A stretch of DNA of 64,000 nt, from assembly GCA_951394045.1 (NCBI GenBank), contig OX595987.1, forward strand, positions 3,038,001 through 3,102,000. The letters are read 5' to 3'. Shown here in pieces: positions 1-9,991 of this stretch. A model generated the notes under the pieces. It had not been told where the DNA came from and ran no database searches. It was given only the letters and a program-made list of their open reading frames with translations. The position numbers were made by a program, and so were the translations under genes. Each line of letters begins with the position of its first letter. Position 1 is the first letter of the stretch. Origin of the DNA: Nitzschia sp. DOCU1. Lineage: Eukaryota > Bacillariophyta > Bacillariophyceae > Bacillariales > Bacillariaceae.

Positions 1-2171
1 CGACGGGTCCAAGAGGTCCAGGGAAGTTATCAGAAGCTTCCTTCAAGGCGTCTTGGGCTTGCTTTTCCAGACGGAGCATGGCGTGTTCCGTAACGGCCTC
101 CAATCCCTCAATTCCTCGGTTTCGAGTGTAGTGGTGAAGAGTAGCGTATCCGAGGAAAATGGCTCCCATGGCATCCGAAAGGCGTCCCATCAAAAGTTCT
201 TCGAATTTAAGACGACCGCCCAAAGTGAAGCAAAGGTCAGCGGTCAAGGCAAAGTTGGCAGACAAGCGAAGAAGTTGCTTTTCGTGGTGGTCAAGCAATT
301 TATTGCCATCCTTGTACGCAGTCTTTGATCGGGTAGCAGTGGAAACAGTGGCACCAATACCGCGAGTAATTGATCGGCCAAAGTTGGAAAGACCATGGTT
401 GACTACCTTGTAGAATTGTCGGACAAAGGTCTCCGTAGCCTTGTCCTCTTCCTCTCGTGGAGCTTGAAGAGATTGGATCAACTCAAGCATGTGAGGGTGG
501 CATCGGGTCAAACCTTGTCCAATAATCTGGAAAGAGCGTGTCATGATGTTGGCTCCTTCGACGGTAATCGCAATAGGCAAACTCATGTATCCGTTGGCCA
601 TGTAATTCTTGTCCCCACGGCAAATGGCGGATCCAGCAGCAATATCCATTCCGTGCTCAACAATACGTCGACCCCTTTCCGTACAATTTTGCTTCATGAT
701 GGAACTGACAACCATGGGTGCTTCGTGGTTGTCGACTAAAATCACAAGAAAATGCAACTGGTTAGCAACACTGCGGCAAGAAAATGGCCAAAATGCCAAA
801 TCATCAAAAATGGAACGAATTCATCACGTACCGATTGCGTTCATGAGGTCACATCCGGCGATGGTGATCAAAGCATCGCTACCCGCTAAAGACATAGCTT
901 CCTGAATACCTCCAAATTCTGCAATGGGAACACGGAATTGCTTTCGGACACGAGAATAAGCTCCGACAGCACCAACGACGGTACGGCCGGCACCGGCAGA
1001 TCCAGCCGGAAGACTAACTCCACGTCCTTCGGCCAGACATTCCACAAACATGTGCCATCCGAATCCACATCGGTCTCGTCCTCCCAAAATATTGCTCATT
1101 GGAATCCAGACATTTTCTCCCTCGACGGTTCCGTTCATAAACGCTGCGTTCAAAGGATAGTGACGAGGTCCCATGCGCAATCCAGGGTGATCGCGTCTTA
1201 ATGATAAAAGAAAACACGTCGTAAGCAATCATCATCGGGCAGGATATTTGTTTTTCATGGTCGACGAAAAATAAAACTTACTCTAGGAGCGCCACAGTAA
1301 ATCCCTCTTCACCTTGTCCCTTCAAGAGACCCTTGGGATCAGAAAGGTTCAATCCAAGTCCAACAACTCCAGCTACAGGAGCCAAGGTAATATATCTCTT
1401 CTTGAACGAGGCGACAACTCCAAGTTCTCCGTTGCGCTCTTCGACGACGGCATCACTTTGAATGAGCGAGGTGGCATCACTACCAGAGTGAGGACCCGTC
1501 AATCCAAAGCAGGGAATGAGAGTTCCATCAGCCAATCGAGGCAAGAAGTATTGCTTCTGGTCGGGAGTTCCGTATCGGACGAGCAATTCTCCGGGTCCCA
1601 AAGAGTTGGGGACGGCAACCGTGGCGTTGGCATCAAAGCAGTGGGTCGCCAATTTTGCCAAAATGGCCGAAACGGCGTGAGTCGAGAATCCCTTGCCTCC
1701 CCACTCCTTGGGAATCTTGAGAGCGAAAAAGCCCTTGTCTCGCATGTAGTCCCAGGCTTCCTTCGTGAAGTCCTTGGTAGTGACAACTTCATGGTCGTTG
1801 ATCAGGCCGCAAAGGACATCGACCTCGTTGTCCAAAAAGGATTGCTCTTCAGGACTCAATTTCGGATTATAGGTAGCCACCAAGTGCTTCAAGCTGGGAT
1901 TTCCAGTGAAAATATCACGATCAAATCCAATAGTACCGCATCCCAAAGCGATCTGTTCGGTCTTTGAAATTGCCGGCATCACACCCTTCGCCATTCGGTA
2001 AGCCCGCTTGTCAATCGCCTTGGAAAGACCTAGGAACGTACGGCGCTGCTCCACATTCTGGCTGGAAGTGGCGCCAACCACACGGGCGGCGACCTGGGCA
2101 GTAGCAGCAGATGCAACGGGGCGACGAGCAGCGAGCATCTTTCGGATACAAATGAGAATTTCTGTCGACAC
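1..2171 (-). CDS. fadE: FadE-type acyl-CoA dehydrogenase, partial (3' end beyond window)
   Basis: This enzyme catalyses the first, FAD-dependent step of fatty-acid beta-oxidation. Three exons are visible: 2171-1282, 1196-832 and 735-1, with GT-AG introns of 85 and 96 bp. The frame closes across both junctions (VALLE|RDHPG and NA(I/V)|DNHEA). Diagnostic stretches are LKIPKEWGGKGFS, GLTGPHSGSDATS, HYPLNAAFMNG, VECLAEGRGVSLP and PIAITVEGANIMTRS. The last belongs to the C-terminal domain that separates bacterial FadE from ordinary mitochondrial acyl-CoA dehydrogenases. About 663 codons are visible against about 814 in E. coli FadE, so the C-terminus lies left of the window. The second Met (codon 12, near 2138) begins an Arg/Ala/Ser-rich stretch like a mitochondrial leader and may be the true start. 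The family call is strong; the compartment is inferred. Confidence 0.9.
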
Positions 2172-3118
2172 AAAGAAAACACGGCCACGTGAGAAAGATG
2201 GATTCAGGAACCGACCACGACAGGAACAGAGATCCCCCCACTCAACCCCCTCCCTTCCTCAATGACTGCGTGTACTACTTACACTTTCAAAAAGACGAAA
2301 GAGATGTGTAAGTCAGCTTTTCAGGCAACAAGTTAATCCCTGAAGAAGCAGAAATGCTTGATTTTTATGTCTGGTCGGAAAACTCACCCGCCGAGGCAAG
2401 CGAAGCGCAAGATAGAATCCAATCTTTGGTTGGTTGATGGGTCGTTCCGCCGGCGGCGAAGATTTGACACCTTCTGCCAGTTGACACCCAGACCAGATGA
2501 CGCGCTCGCGTAAAGTGCCCGTAGCACGATCACGAGCGCGTCATTCCCGCCTACCGGTAGAGATGATGACGAAAACGAAGAAGAGAAGACGTTCCATGGA
2601 GTCAAGACACTAAGTTAGTACGCACCAATACCTACCTACCGTACCGTACTGCTGGTAACTGCCGCACCGGCCGTATGATACCGTACGATACCAACTGTAC
2701 ATACCGTCCCAACTGCCCGGTAATTCTTCGGCATTCTCTCGCGACGAACCCTTATGTGAAAATGCGTTGTGGAACGAAGTTTGGGGGTGCCCAAATGATT
2801 CGCAGAACCCCATTTTCTTGGACATTCTGTTCAACTACCCGATACTCGAAATTGAGGACTCTAGCTAGTAGTCGCACGACGAACGTCTATAGGCACATTC
2901 ATGGTGGAGCTAGAGCTAAGAGGTCTACTAGGAAGAATAAGACCTGGGGTCACATGAAAGGTTTGTATGTCAGAGGAATAATCAAAGTAACGGTCGCAGA
3001 CGCGACTATTAGCTTTAAAGTTGCTTTTGTTTTCAGTTTTACAGTATAGTTAGACAAGATTGTGTATTGAAGCATGAGCTGATGTTTGACTGTCGCCCCT
3101 TTTCGGCCTCAACAAGAA
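2172..3118. other. intergenic, no gene seen
   Basis: Upstream of the FadE gene and downstream of the next minus-strand gene. It contains clustered ACCGTAC/GTACGGT motifs around 2637-2705 and short unsupported reading frames. I see no RNA gene. Confidence 0.5.
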
Positions 3119-4507
3119 CTAAAAGCTCTCCTCGTCATCGAACATTGTCAAATCGATGACGTCTTTAGAATCAGCAGCAGTTGCTTTGATAATGGGGCTT
3201 CGTACCGTCGTCACCTTGCTAGAAGAAATGTAGCGAGTTGGGAGGGTAGGATCACTTGTGCGATGCTCTTGGAAATGATTCGCGCTCCCTTGCAAATCAT
3301 GTCGTTGCCGAAGGTTTTGAGGGCTCGTCGTCGACGTGGTGACTTTCGGCACATTATAACTTGACTGTTCCACTTTGGAAAACTTATCGATTGTTTTAAC
3401 CACTAGACGATCAAGTTTTTCGATATCTGTTCGCAAGAGGCGATCAAGCTCTTCCATGCTGTCCGATGTCAGAGTTTCAGAGCCGTTTCTAGACTCAAAC
3501 TCATCCGTGTGGTCGGCAGCAGATTCAAAATCATCAGTTGGCTCGGCTGATTCAACGACATCAGCAATACCTTCTTGTGCGACAGTCTCATCAAGCGCAT
3601 TATCATTTGTTTCCCCACCAGCACCAAATCGTGCTTGATACAATTCTTGTTTGAAACGTAGGACGGACTCCAAGTCACTCTCGGTAGTTGGAACGCTGTG
3701 AAGATCCAAAGCCTCAGATTGAGGATCGGTGTTTGTTTCGTCTGCTGGTCCTTCGGAATCGCCCCGTGGTTGCGTCCGGAGAGCTTTTCTTTGCTTTCGT
3801 ATATCGACGCACTTCTTAGCTTCTAATCGAGCTCGTCGTGGTTTCACCAAAATGTTGCTCGGAGCATCATACATTGAAGCTTCTGTCTCCGTTGTCCCAT
3901 CCATTTCCCTTCTCTTCAATACAGAGTCAATAGTGATATCTTCATTCAGCGAAATGGAGCCGGATTGGTCCATCGACGATGTTGTTCGTAGCTCGACTAC
4001 TTGGATGGGCTCCTGGTCGAACATACGCACAAGCATATTGTCAATCCCATCATGGCACGAGTGCAACCCAGATCGAAGGATTGACACCGCATGGCGGGTC
4101 ATGTCTTCCCTCGCCTTCTTTTGCTCTGGCGAGCAGAACTGTTGAAAGTAATCATGGATCTGCTCTTGCGTAGCAGCTGCGTATTCTGATGCCTTGGTAT
4201 GGACTTCTTTGGCGTACTCTTCACCTTTCAGTCTTGCACTTTCTGTGTACTCGCCGAGTGTCGTCGATGTTTTCATCAGGAAGGCCTGAGATTCCTGCAG
4301 AATCGCAGACACCGAGTCAGGGTGCGAGTTATTCGTACTTTCTGATGGCACCGCAACTTTTTTCGGGTCATGGCTACAGACTTCTTCAAAGGAAGTTAAC
4401 GAGCCCACCAAATCGGGGTTGGCCGAGAAATCTTCCATTGAACAATTATGATCAAACAGGGACGTAGAGGGTACATTGGACAACTCAGATCCATCATCGA
4501 CGCTCAT
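3119..4507 (-). CDS. acidic, helical protein of unknown function
   Basis: A 462-residue open frame without an intron, read from the ATG at 4507 (MSVDDGSELSN). The frame stays open upstream to 4642, but a pyrimidine-rich CTGCAG lies just before this ATG and could be a splice acceptor, so an extra 5' exon is possible. Residues about 65-140 are predicted amphipathic helix with spaced Ala, Glu and Tyr (ESARLKGEEYAKEVHTKASE). The rest is acidic and Ser/Thr-rich, with a basic patch (RRARLEAKKCVDIRKQRKAL) near the middle. The C-terminus is VIDLTMFDDEESF. I see no catalytic motif and do not recognise the family. Sustained frame and codon regularity argue that it is a real gene. Confidence 0.65.
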   Translation of the reverse strand: MSVDDGSELSNVPSTSLFDHNCSMEDFSANPDLVGSLTSFEEVCSHDPKKVAVPSESTNNSHPDSVSAILQESQAFLMKTSTTLGEYTESARLKGEEYAKEVHTKASEYAAATQEQIHDYFQQFCSPEQKKAREDMTRHAVSILRSGLHSCHDGIDNMLVRMFDQEPIQVVELRTTSSMDQSGSISLNEDITIDSVLKRREMDGTTETEASMYDAPSNILVKPRRARLEAKKCVDIRKQRKALRTQPRGDSEGPADETNTDPQSEALDLHSVPTTESDLESVLRFKQELYQARFGAGGETNDNALDETVAQEGIADVVESAEPTDDFESAADHTDEFESRNGSETLTSDSMEELDRLLRTDIEKLDRLVVKTIDKFSKVEQSSYNVPKVTTSTTSPQNLRQRHDLQGSANHFQEHRTSDPTLPTRYISSSKVTTVRSPIIKATAADSKDVIDLTMFDDEESF

Positions 4508-5477
4508 GGTTTCGTCCTCTACTGCAGTACAAACGGAATATGAATGATGAATCTGTTGTCTTGGGGGTTTCAGTAGAAGGAAGATGCACAACAAGTGATT
4601 CCGGCGAGAGTTTGTGTGGAGGAGCAAAAGATTTTCGATCACATGAAGGAATCAGCTTTCAACGGAAAAGGGTCTCGAAGAAATTGCCTATATGAGATCG
4701 ACGGGCGCGACTTTGGCTTTCCGTTAGCGTTCGTAATTAGCCGATTGGAGGTCCTTCCATCCGTTGGTCACCTAAGTATTTTTCGCGCTCAACGCACTCT
4801 GTATCAGAATCCTTGTCTGGATTCACATACACTATCGTTTTGGGGTGCTCCAGTTGTTTTAGCAGACTATGATACAACAGTATCGTACGGTATGCTACAC
4901 CAGAGAAACTCCACAAACCCATCAAGTATCGGCCTCTGGCGATCGTTTTCGCTGTTTTCTTGAAAATGTCGACGCCGAAGGTGGCCTACCGATTGCCGCT
5001 ATGAAAGCATTACCAGGTGCATTGCAGGCAGTGGCTGCCAATGCAATGAGCTTTATTTTCTAGGAACACCACCGGGACAGCTGTAATGTCTTGGGAACCT
5101 ACCATATCAGTCGCAATTACACTTCCCAACGACTTGGTGGGTGAATTGTTTGCCGACTTGAATGGACGCCATTGAAATGTTACCGATGTGACCGTGGGGG
5201 GTATCCCCAAGTCCTAGTCGCTCATGTGCGGTGACGTTCCTTTCGTTGGGACTTTGGGTTATGCTAATAGCCTCCGAAGTTTAACAGCGGGTGATGGTGG
5301 GTTCACGACGGAGTACAAAGGTTATTCTCCACATTAGTTGGATTAAACTTCTAGTGGCTGGAGCAATCTACGGGCGTCTCTTTTCGGGCCAACGCTGGAC
5401 AAGTATTGGGTTCAAGGCTTTTGAATCCTGCTCAAATATCATGGAACTGTCGTGAAGTCATTCGAGATTGTCACTTC
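4508..5477. other. intergenic, no gene seen
   Basis: Between the acidic protein start and the deiminase 3' end. Only short overlapping frames without family features. Any 5' exon of the acidic protein would lie in the first part of this stretch. Confidence 0.45.
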
Positions 5478-6610
5478 TCAAACTAGTGCTGGCTGCTGCA
5501 TGGTTTCGCAATGGGCCAATCCACCGTCAATGTAGAGTTCGATGAAGTCAATCTTTACCATCTCCTTATTTGGGTACAATCCCTTGATGATATTGGCGGC
5601 GGTATCATCGTTGGGATCGTTGAAAATGGGGAAGATGATTACGTCATTCCCAACATAATAGTTCAGATACAGACCATAATCGCCAACACGATCGATAAAG
5701 TTGGCAGTGAGTGGGACATGCACGATGTTGTACGGCTGACCATCGGCATCGGTTGCATCAACAAGAATGTCGTAGTCCTCTGGGAGCAAGAAATCTTCAC
5801 GATTCAAAGTGACAATGGTGTTTCCATTCACAAAGCGAGCGGTTCCATTGATGTGATCATCCGTGATATCCAGACCTGGGATTCCATCCAGCCAAATAAG
5901 TTTGTCACGCCAAGGTATTGACGGAAGTAGTTTTCGGCCTGACTTTGGGTCATTCTTGGGTTGCGGTTGCGGTTCAGAATGGAAGATCGCTTCGCCATGA
6001 GAGTTCCCCTGCCATCGACTTCGATTGACCCTCCTTCATTGACCATCGACACAAATATCTCTTCGGTGTACAATTCATACGCAACATCAACAGGGATGTA
6101 ATCGTCGTACCACCAATCCGCCTTGTTTCCCTGTGATCAAGTGTAGCGTTGCAATTGGTTGAGATTTGAAACTACCTGACATCACCGTGAAAGGCGCTGC
6201 TTACCCATCCATTGAACTTCCAGTCCTCCACTGCCAAGTTACCATTGTCATCAAAGACAAAAATGGGTCCGTTGTCGCGAATCCAGACATCATCCGTTAT
6301 GTAAGGATAGGTGGTAATTTGCCTCATGTCGAAACCATTGTTTTGCAGCAGGGTCTGAATGCGCTGCTTCTCGCTGCGGTTGTATGCAATGATTTTTATC
6401 TTTTCGCCCTTGTGGAGCGCCTTGACCATTTCCAACCAGATTGGTTCATATGGTTTCACATGAGTGCGGTCCCAGCCGTAGTTGTGAGGCCACTGTAACC
6501 AAGTAGCCTCGTGGGGACTATCTTCTACAGGCCAAGTGTACCCCCGAGGACACCACGGGGCTGCATCAGGAGCATCATGCACCCGATGACGAAAGCCGCA
6601 TGGTGGTGAA
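5478..6610 (-). pseudogene. agmatine/peptidyl-arginine deiminase-like gene with one frameshift
   Basis: Enzymes of this family hydrolyse the guanidino group of agmatine or peptidyl-arginine. Exon A (about 6610-6181) carries WPVEDSPHEATWLQWPHN and DVWIRDNGPIFVFDD. Exon B (6130 down) carries NEGGSIEVDGRGTL, and the C-terminal DGGLAHCETMQQP holds the catalytic Cys. A canonical donor (AG|GTAGTT) would break the frame, whereas GTCAGG at 6180 keeps it, so the intron is 6180-6131. At 5901-5903 the frame slips by one base: YLGVT runs into a stop, while the adjacent frame continues with KLIWLDGIPGLDITDDH exactly as the family requires. One missing A in an A run explains this. No ATG is found in frame: a TGA lies upstream and CTCTCAAAG resembles an acceptor, so the first exon is unidentified. 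This is either a recent pseudogene or a base-call error. Confidence 0.75.
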
Positions 6611-7076
6611 CTTTGAGAGAGCAATCAGAAAACATGTTCATCTTTGTCTGGCGATGATTCCAAATTCAAATTTGTGAGCTTTCCTAAATAAGCTGCTGAC
6701 ACTGTCGGAGACAATGGGATAATTTCTACGAGTGTTCCAAGGACCAACAATGCCTTCTTGTTCAAGTCGCGTGGTTTGGCTTCTTCAATGCCAGTAGTTC
6801 AATTCCGAGAAATTGATGGCTAAAGACACAGCTTATGGAGTTTGACGTACTAGACGTTGACCTGTAACGAATGAGGAAGCTGTTTCTCCGTGATAGGTAA
6901 CGGTCATACCGCAGTCAGTTCGGATCTTGCCTTACGTCCAGACCAGGAGGGTCACTTCGAATCTTACGTTTCTGATGCCCATACCAGTCAGATCGAATCG
7001 ACGGGGATTGGTCGGTGTCTTTAGTGGTACCAATAAAATGTTTCTGAAACTATAGTTACCGGAGTCTTACATGCTG
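6611..7076. other. intergenic; should contain the missing 5' exon of the deiminase
   Basis: No convincing exon or signal peptide was found on the minus strand here, although the deiminase needs an upstream exon if intact. The stretch ends where the large palindrome begins. Confidence 0.35.
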
Positions 7077-7232
7077 TGACCGTACCTCAAAAAAATAAGA
7101 CCGTACATGAGACCCTGTAGACCTTAGTACAAAGTCTACATAACCTGCCCAACACTCTACATGTACGCATCGACACCACATGTCGCGCAATGACATGTCA
7201 GTTGGCAGCATCGGGGCAATCCTTTGTCGCAA

Positions 7233-7806
7233 CGCAACATAAAGTTTTATGCAAACACCACCACCACCACAACAACAACAACATTCTCAATCAACTCCAC
7301 CTGGGGCAACAGTGGCTGCGACAACCAACCGTATGGGGATGATAATGATGATGCCTTTGGAGCAGGCAACGATGATGGTGGCTTTGTGGTGGTACCGGAT
7401 TTGGAGGGAGTGCGCAAGGTGGAAATGGTCAGGGTGGGATATGCTCCGGGGCGAAAAAGGTCGATGTCAAGCATCTCAAGAAGGATCTTTGGGACAAACT
7501 TGCGAGCCTTGAAGGCACGTCAACAGTCGTCAGCTGCTGATCATGAAGAAAGGGAGGATTTCATGGACAAGACGACAAGAAGAGTTTGGATCCAGAGCCT
7601 TCCACGGTCTCTCCTACCACTACAGAAGCCGACGAAGACGCTCCTGCACCACTGTTGTCCTTTCAAGATACTGTGCGCGAACGGCTCAAAGCCAAGCCGA
7701 TGTGACTCTATTGTTTTACTTTATTTGTGTCTTGCACTTGGTGAATGAAAAAGGATTAGAATTAAAATCTTTGGGATTGGAAGACTTTACCAATCGCAGT
7801 TTGTAA
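7233..7806 (+). pseudogene. condensin subunit CAP-H (Barren) 3' fragment, left arm
   Basis: CAP-H is the kleisin subunit of condensin I. Three frames together give the C-terminal Barren pattern: CDNQPYGDDNDDAF, PDLEGVRKVEMVRV, then in another frame KKVDVKHLKKDLWDKL, and at the end FYFICVLHLVNEKGLELKS. The KVDV-LK-LWD block and the (F/V)CxLHLxNEK block are the two best conserved C-terminal CAP-H motifs. At least two frameshifts and the absence of the N-terminal half make it non-functional. The intact parent gene is not in the window. The polyglutamine/threonine-coding CAA tract is short here. Confidence 0.75.
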
Positions 7807-8893
7807 GGAAATTGCGGGGGATTCTACTACTTGGAAGAACTAAAACTACTATAGTACGGAATAGTCAATCATAGTACTACAACTACTAGCTTTCAGTAGG
7901 TATGTCGAAGGCAAGCAATACTAGCACTGCATGGTGCGTGCTAGTACTTGCTTTATGGATATGACGGTAACTTGGTGACCTTATCAGAAGGAAAACATGA
8001 ACATGCAAGGTTGATACTTTCAATCTTTCTGGGGTTGCTAAATATAGTAGTATTTTACTTTCGCTAAGGTTCGGGGTTGAGAACGAAGGATGCTCAGCTA
8101 CCGCATAGTCACAACTTGCTACTGGGTCTCATTTTTAGGAGTGTAGCGCTATTTTCTCGTGGTAGGGTCTCATTTCCATCGATATTTATACGACTGCAAA
8201 TGACGAGACCCTCGTTGCATTTTCATACTCCCGCTTGCCCTATCCTATGGGTCCAATACTGCAATTTGGATGGGGTATGATGACGTAGACTGTGTAGCCG
8301 GGCTACCAGAAAATACGATCCCGGTCTCATTTTACCCATAATGTAATATTATTGGTAAAATGAGACCGGGATCGTATTTTCTGGTAGCCCGGCCACACAG
8401 TCTACGTCATCATACCCCATCCAAAATTGGAGTATTGGACCCATAGGATAGGGCGAGCGGGAGTATGAAAATGCAACGAGGGTCTCATCTGCAGTCGTAT
8501 AAATATCGATGGAAATGAGACCCTACCACGAGAAAATAGCGCTACAGTCCTAAAAATGAGACCCAGTAGCTAAAAGAAGAGTTGTGACTATGCGGTAGCT
8601 CGGCATCCTTCGTTCTCAACCCCGAACCTTAGCGAAAGTAAAATACTACTATATTTAGCAACCCCAGAGAGATTGAAAGTAGCAACCTTGCATGTTCATG
8701 TTTTCCTTCTGATAAGGTCACCGAGTCACCGTCATATCCGTAAAGCAAGTACTAGCACGCACCGTGCAGGGCTAGTATTGCTCGCCTTCGATATACCTAC
8801 TGAAAGCTAGTAGTTCTAGTACTATGATTGACCACTATTCCGTACTATAGTAGTTTGTAGTTCTTCCAAGTAGTAGAATCCCCCGCCATTTTC

Positions 8894-9425
8894 TTACAAA
8901 CTGTGAATGGTAAAAAACCCCAATCCCAAAGATTTTAATTCCAATCCTTTTTCATTCGCCAAGTGCAAGACACAAATAAAGTAAAATGATAGTAGGGTCA
9001 TATCAGCTTGGCTTTGAGTCATTTGAATTTTGCGTGCAGTATCTTGAAAGGACAAAAAGGGCGAAGGAGCATCTTGGTTGGTTTCCGTAGAAGTAGGAGA
9101 TCGTAGAAGGCTCTGGATCCAAACTCTTCTCATCGTCTTCGTCCATGAGTTCCTCATTTTCTTCATCAGCAGCCAACGACTGTCGACGCGCCTTCAAGGT
9201 TCGCTCAAGTTTGTCCCAAAGATCCTTCTTGAGACGCTTGACATCGACCTTTTTCGCAACCGTAGCATATCTGACCCTGACCTTTTCCACCTTGCGCACT
9301 CTCTCCAAATCTGGTATCACAAAGTCACCATCATCGTTCCCTTCTCCAACAAAGGCATCACCATTATCATCCCCATATGGTTGGTTGTCGCAGCCACCGT
9401 TGCCCCAGGTGGAGTTGATAGAGAA

Positions 9426-9467
<42 letters not shown>

Positions 9468-9497
9468 GCTGGTGGTGGTGATGATGTTTGCATAAAA
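8894..9497 (-). pseudogene. condensin subunit CAP-H (Barren) 3' fragment, right arm
   Basis: This is the mirror copy and is better preserved. One frame reads PDLERVRKVEKVRVRYATVA, KKVDVKRLKKDLWDKLE and a Glu/Asp-rich linker. After one frameshift near 9090 the next frame reads SFYFICVLHLANEKGLELKS and stops at 8894, the natural CAP-H end. It faces the left-arm copy tail to tail. Because RNA read through the centre would fold on itself over more than 1 kb, both copies together could produce double-stranded RNA against the functional CAP-H transcript. That consequence is inference. Confidence 0.75.
9427..9467. repeat. (GTT)n microsatellite in right palindrome arm
   Basis: About 13-14 uninterrupted GTT units (CAA on the minus strand). 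The equivalent place in the left arm (about 7265-7282) has only about 4 units flanked by CAC repeats. The tract has therefore changed length after the arms were formed. Confidence 0.9.
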
Positions 9498-9991
9498 CTT
9501 TGTTGCGTCGCGATGACGGATTGCCTCCGATGCTGCCGACTGACGCGTCGTTGCGCGACGTATGGTGTCGATGCGTAGTGTGTTGGGCAGGTTATGTAGA
9601 CTTTGTACTAAGGTCTACAGGGTCTCATGTACGGTCTTATTTTTTTAGGGTACGGTCATAGTATTCCATCATTCATACCGGGGGGACTGGCGGATGGACG
9701 GAGGGACGAGAAGGCTGACTGGACTGACTCATTGGTTGAGTCGTGTTTATTTTGTACGGTGTGCTGGTCACGCTTCTTTGACGCCGCAGGTTTACTACCG
9801 ACGGAAGCTAGCAGAACGGTGGCAGAAGCTTGAAGGATTCACCAAGCTCTCTTTTCTCTCCGCTGGTGTATTATTCACTAACTCTCTGAACCAGGAAAGG
9901 CTTATGACAGGCCAGGATCCCAACAAAATTTTGTAGTATTCTTCGACTTGTGTTGTTTGTGGCTTATCTGAGCGAGCCACGCTGTGTTGAG

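Larger units (their letters stand above)
7077..9659. repeat. giant near-spacerless inverted repeat (palindrome)
   Basis: The left arm is 7077-8336 and the right arm 8354-9659, read in reverse complement. The two align along their whole length with scattered substitutions and small indels. The outer ends match (TGACCGTACC at 7077 and its complement ending at 9659), and so do the inner ends (GGTCTCATTTTACC before 8337 and its complement from 8354). Only 17 bp separate the arms. The right arm is about 46 bp longer, mostly because of a longer GTT tract. Each arm contains the 3' part of a CAP-H gene pointing to the centre, followed by about 530 bp of 3' flank. I saw no transposase, terminal motif or target-site duplication. 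Inverted duplication is more likely than transposition. Confidence 0.93.

Noticed and set aside
2675..3049. 124-codon plus-strand frame in the FadE upstream region
   Set aside because: Composition is that of intergenic DNA and there is no family feature, Kozak context or splice logic.
8077..8893. Frames on both strands within the inner palindrome arms
   Set aside because: They are the 3' flank of CAP-H mirrored in both arms and have no conserved protein pattern.
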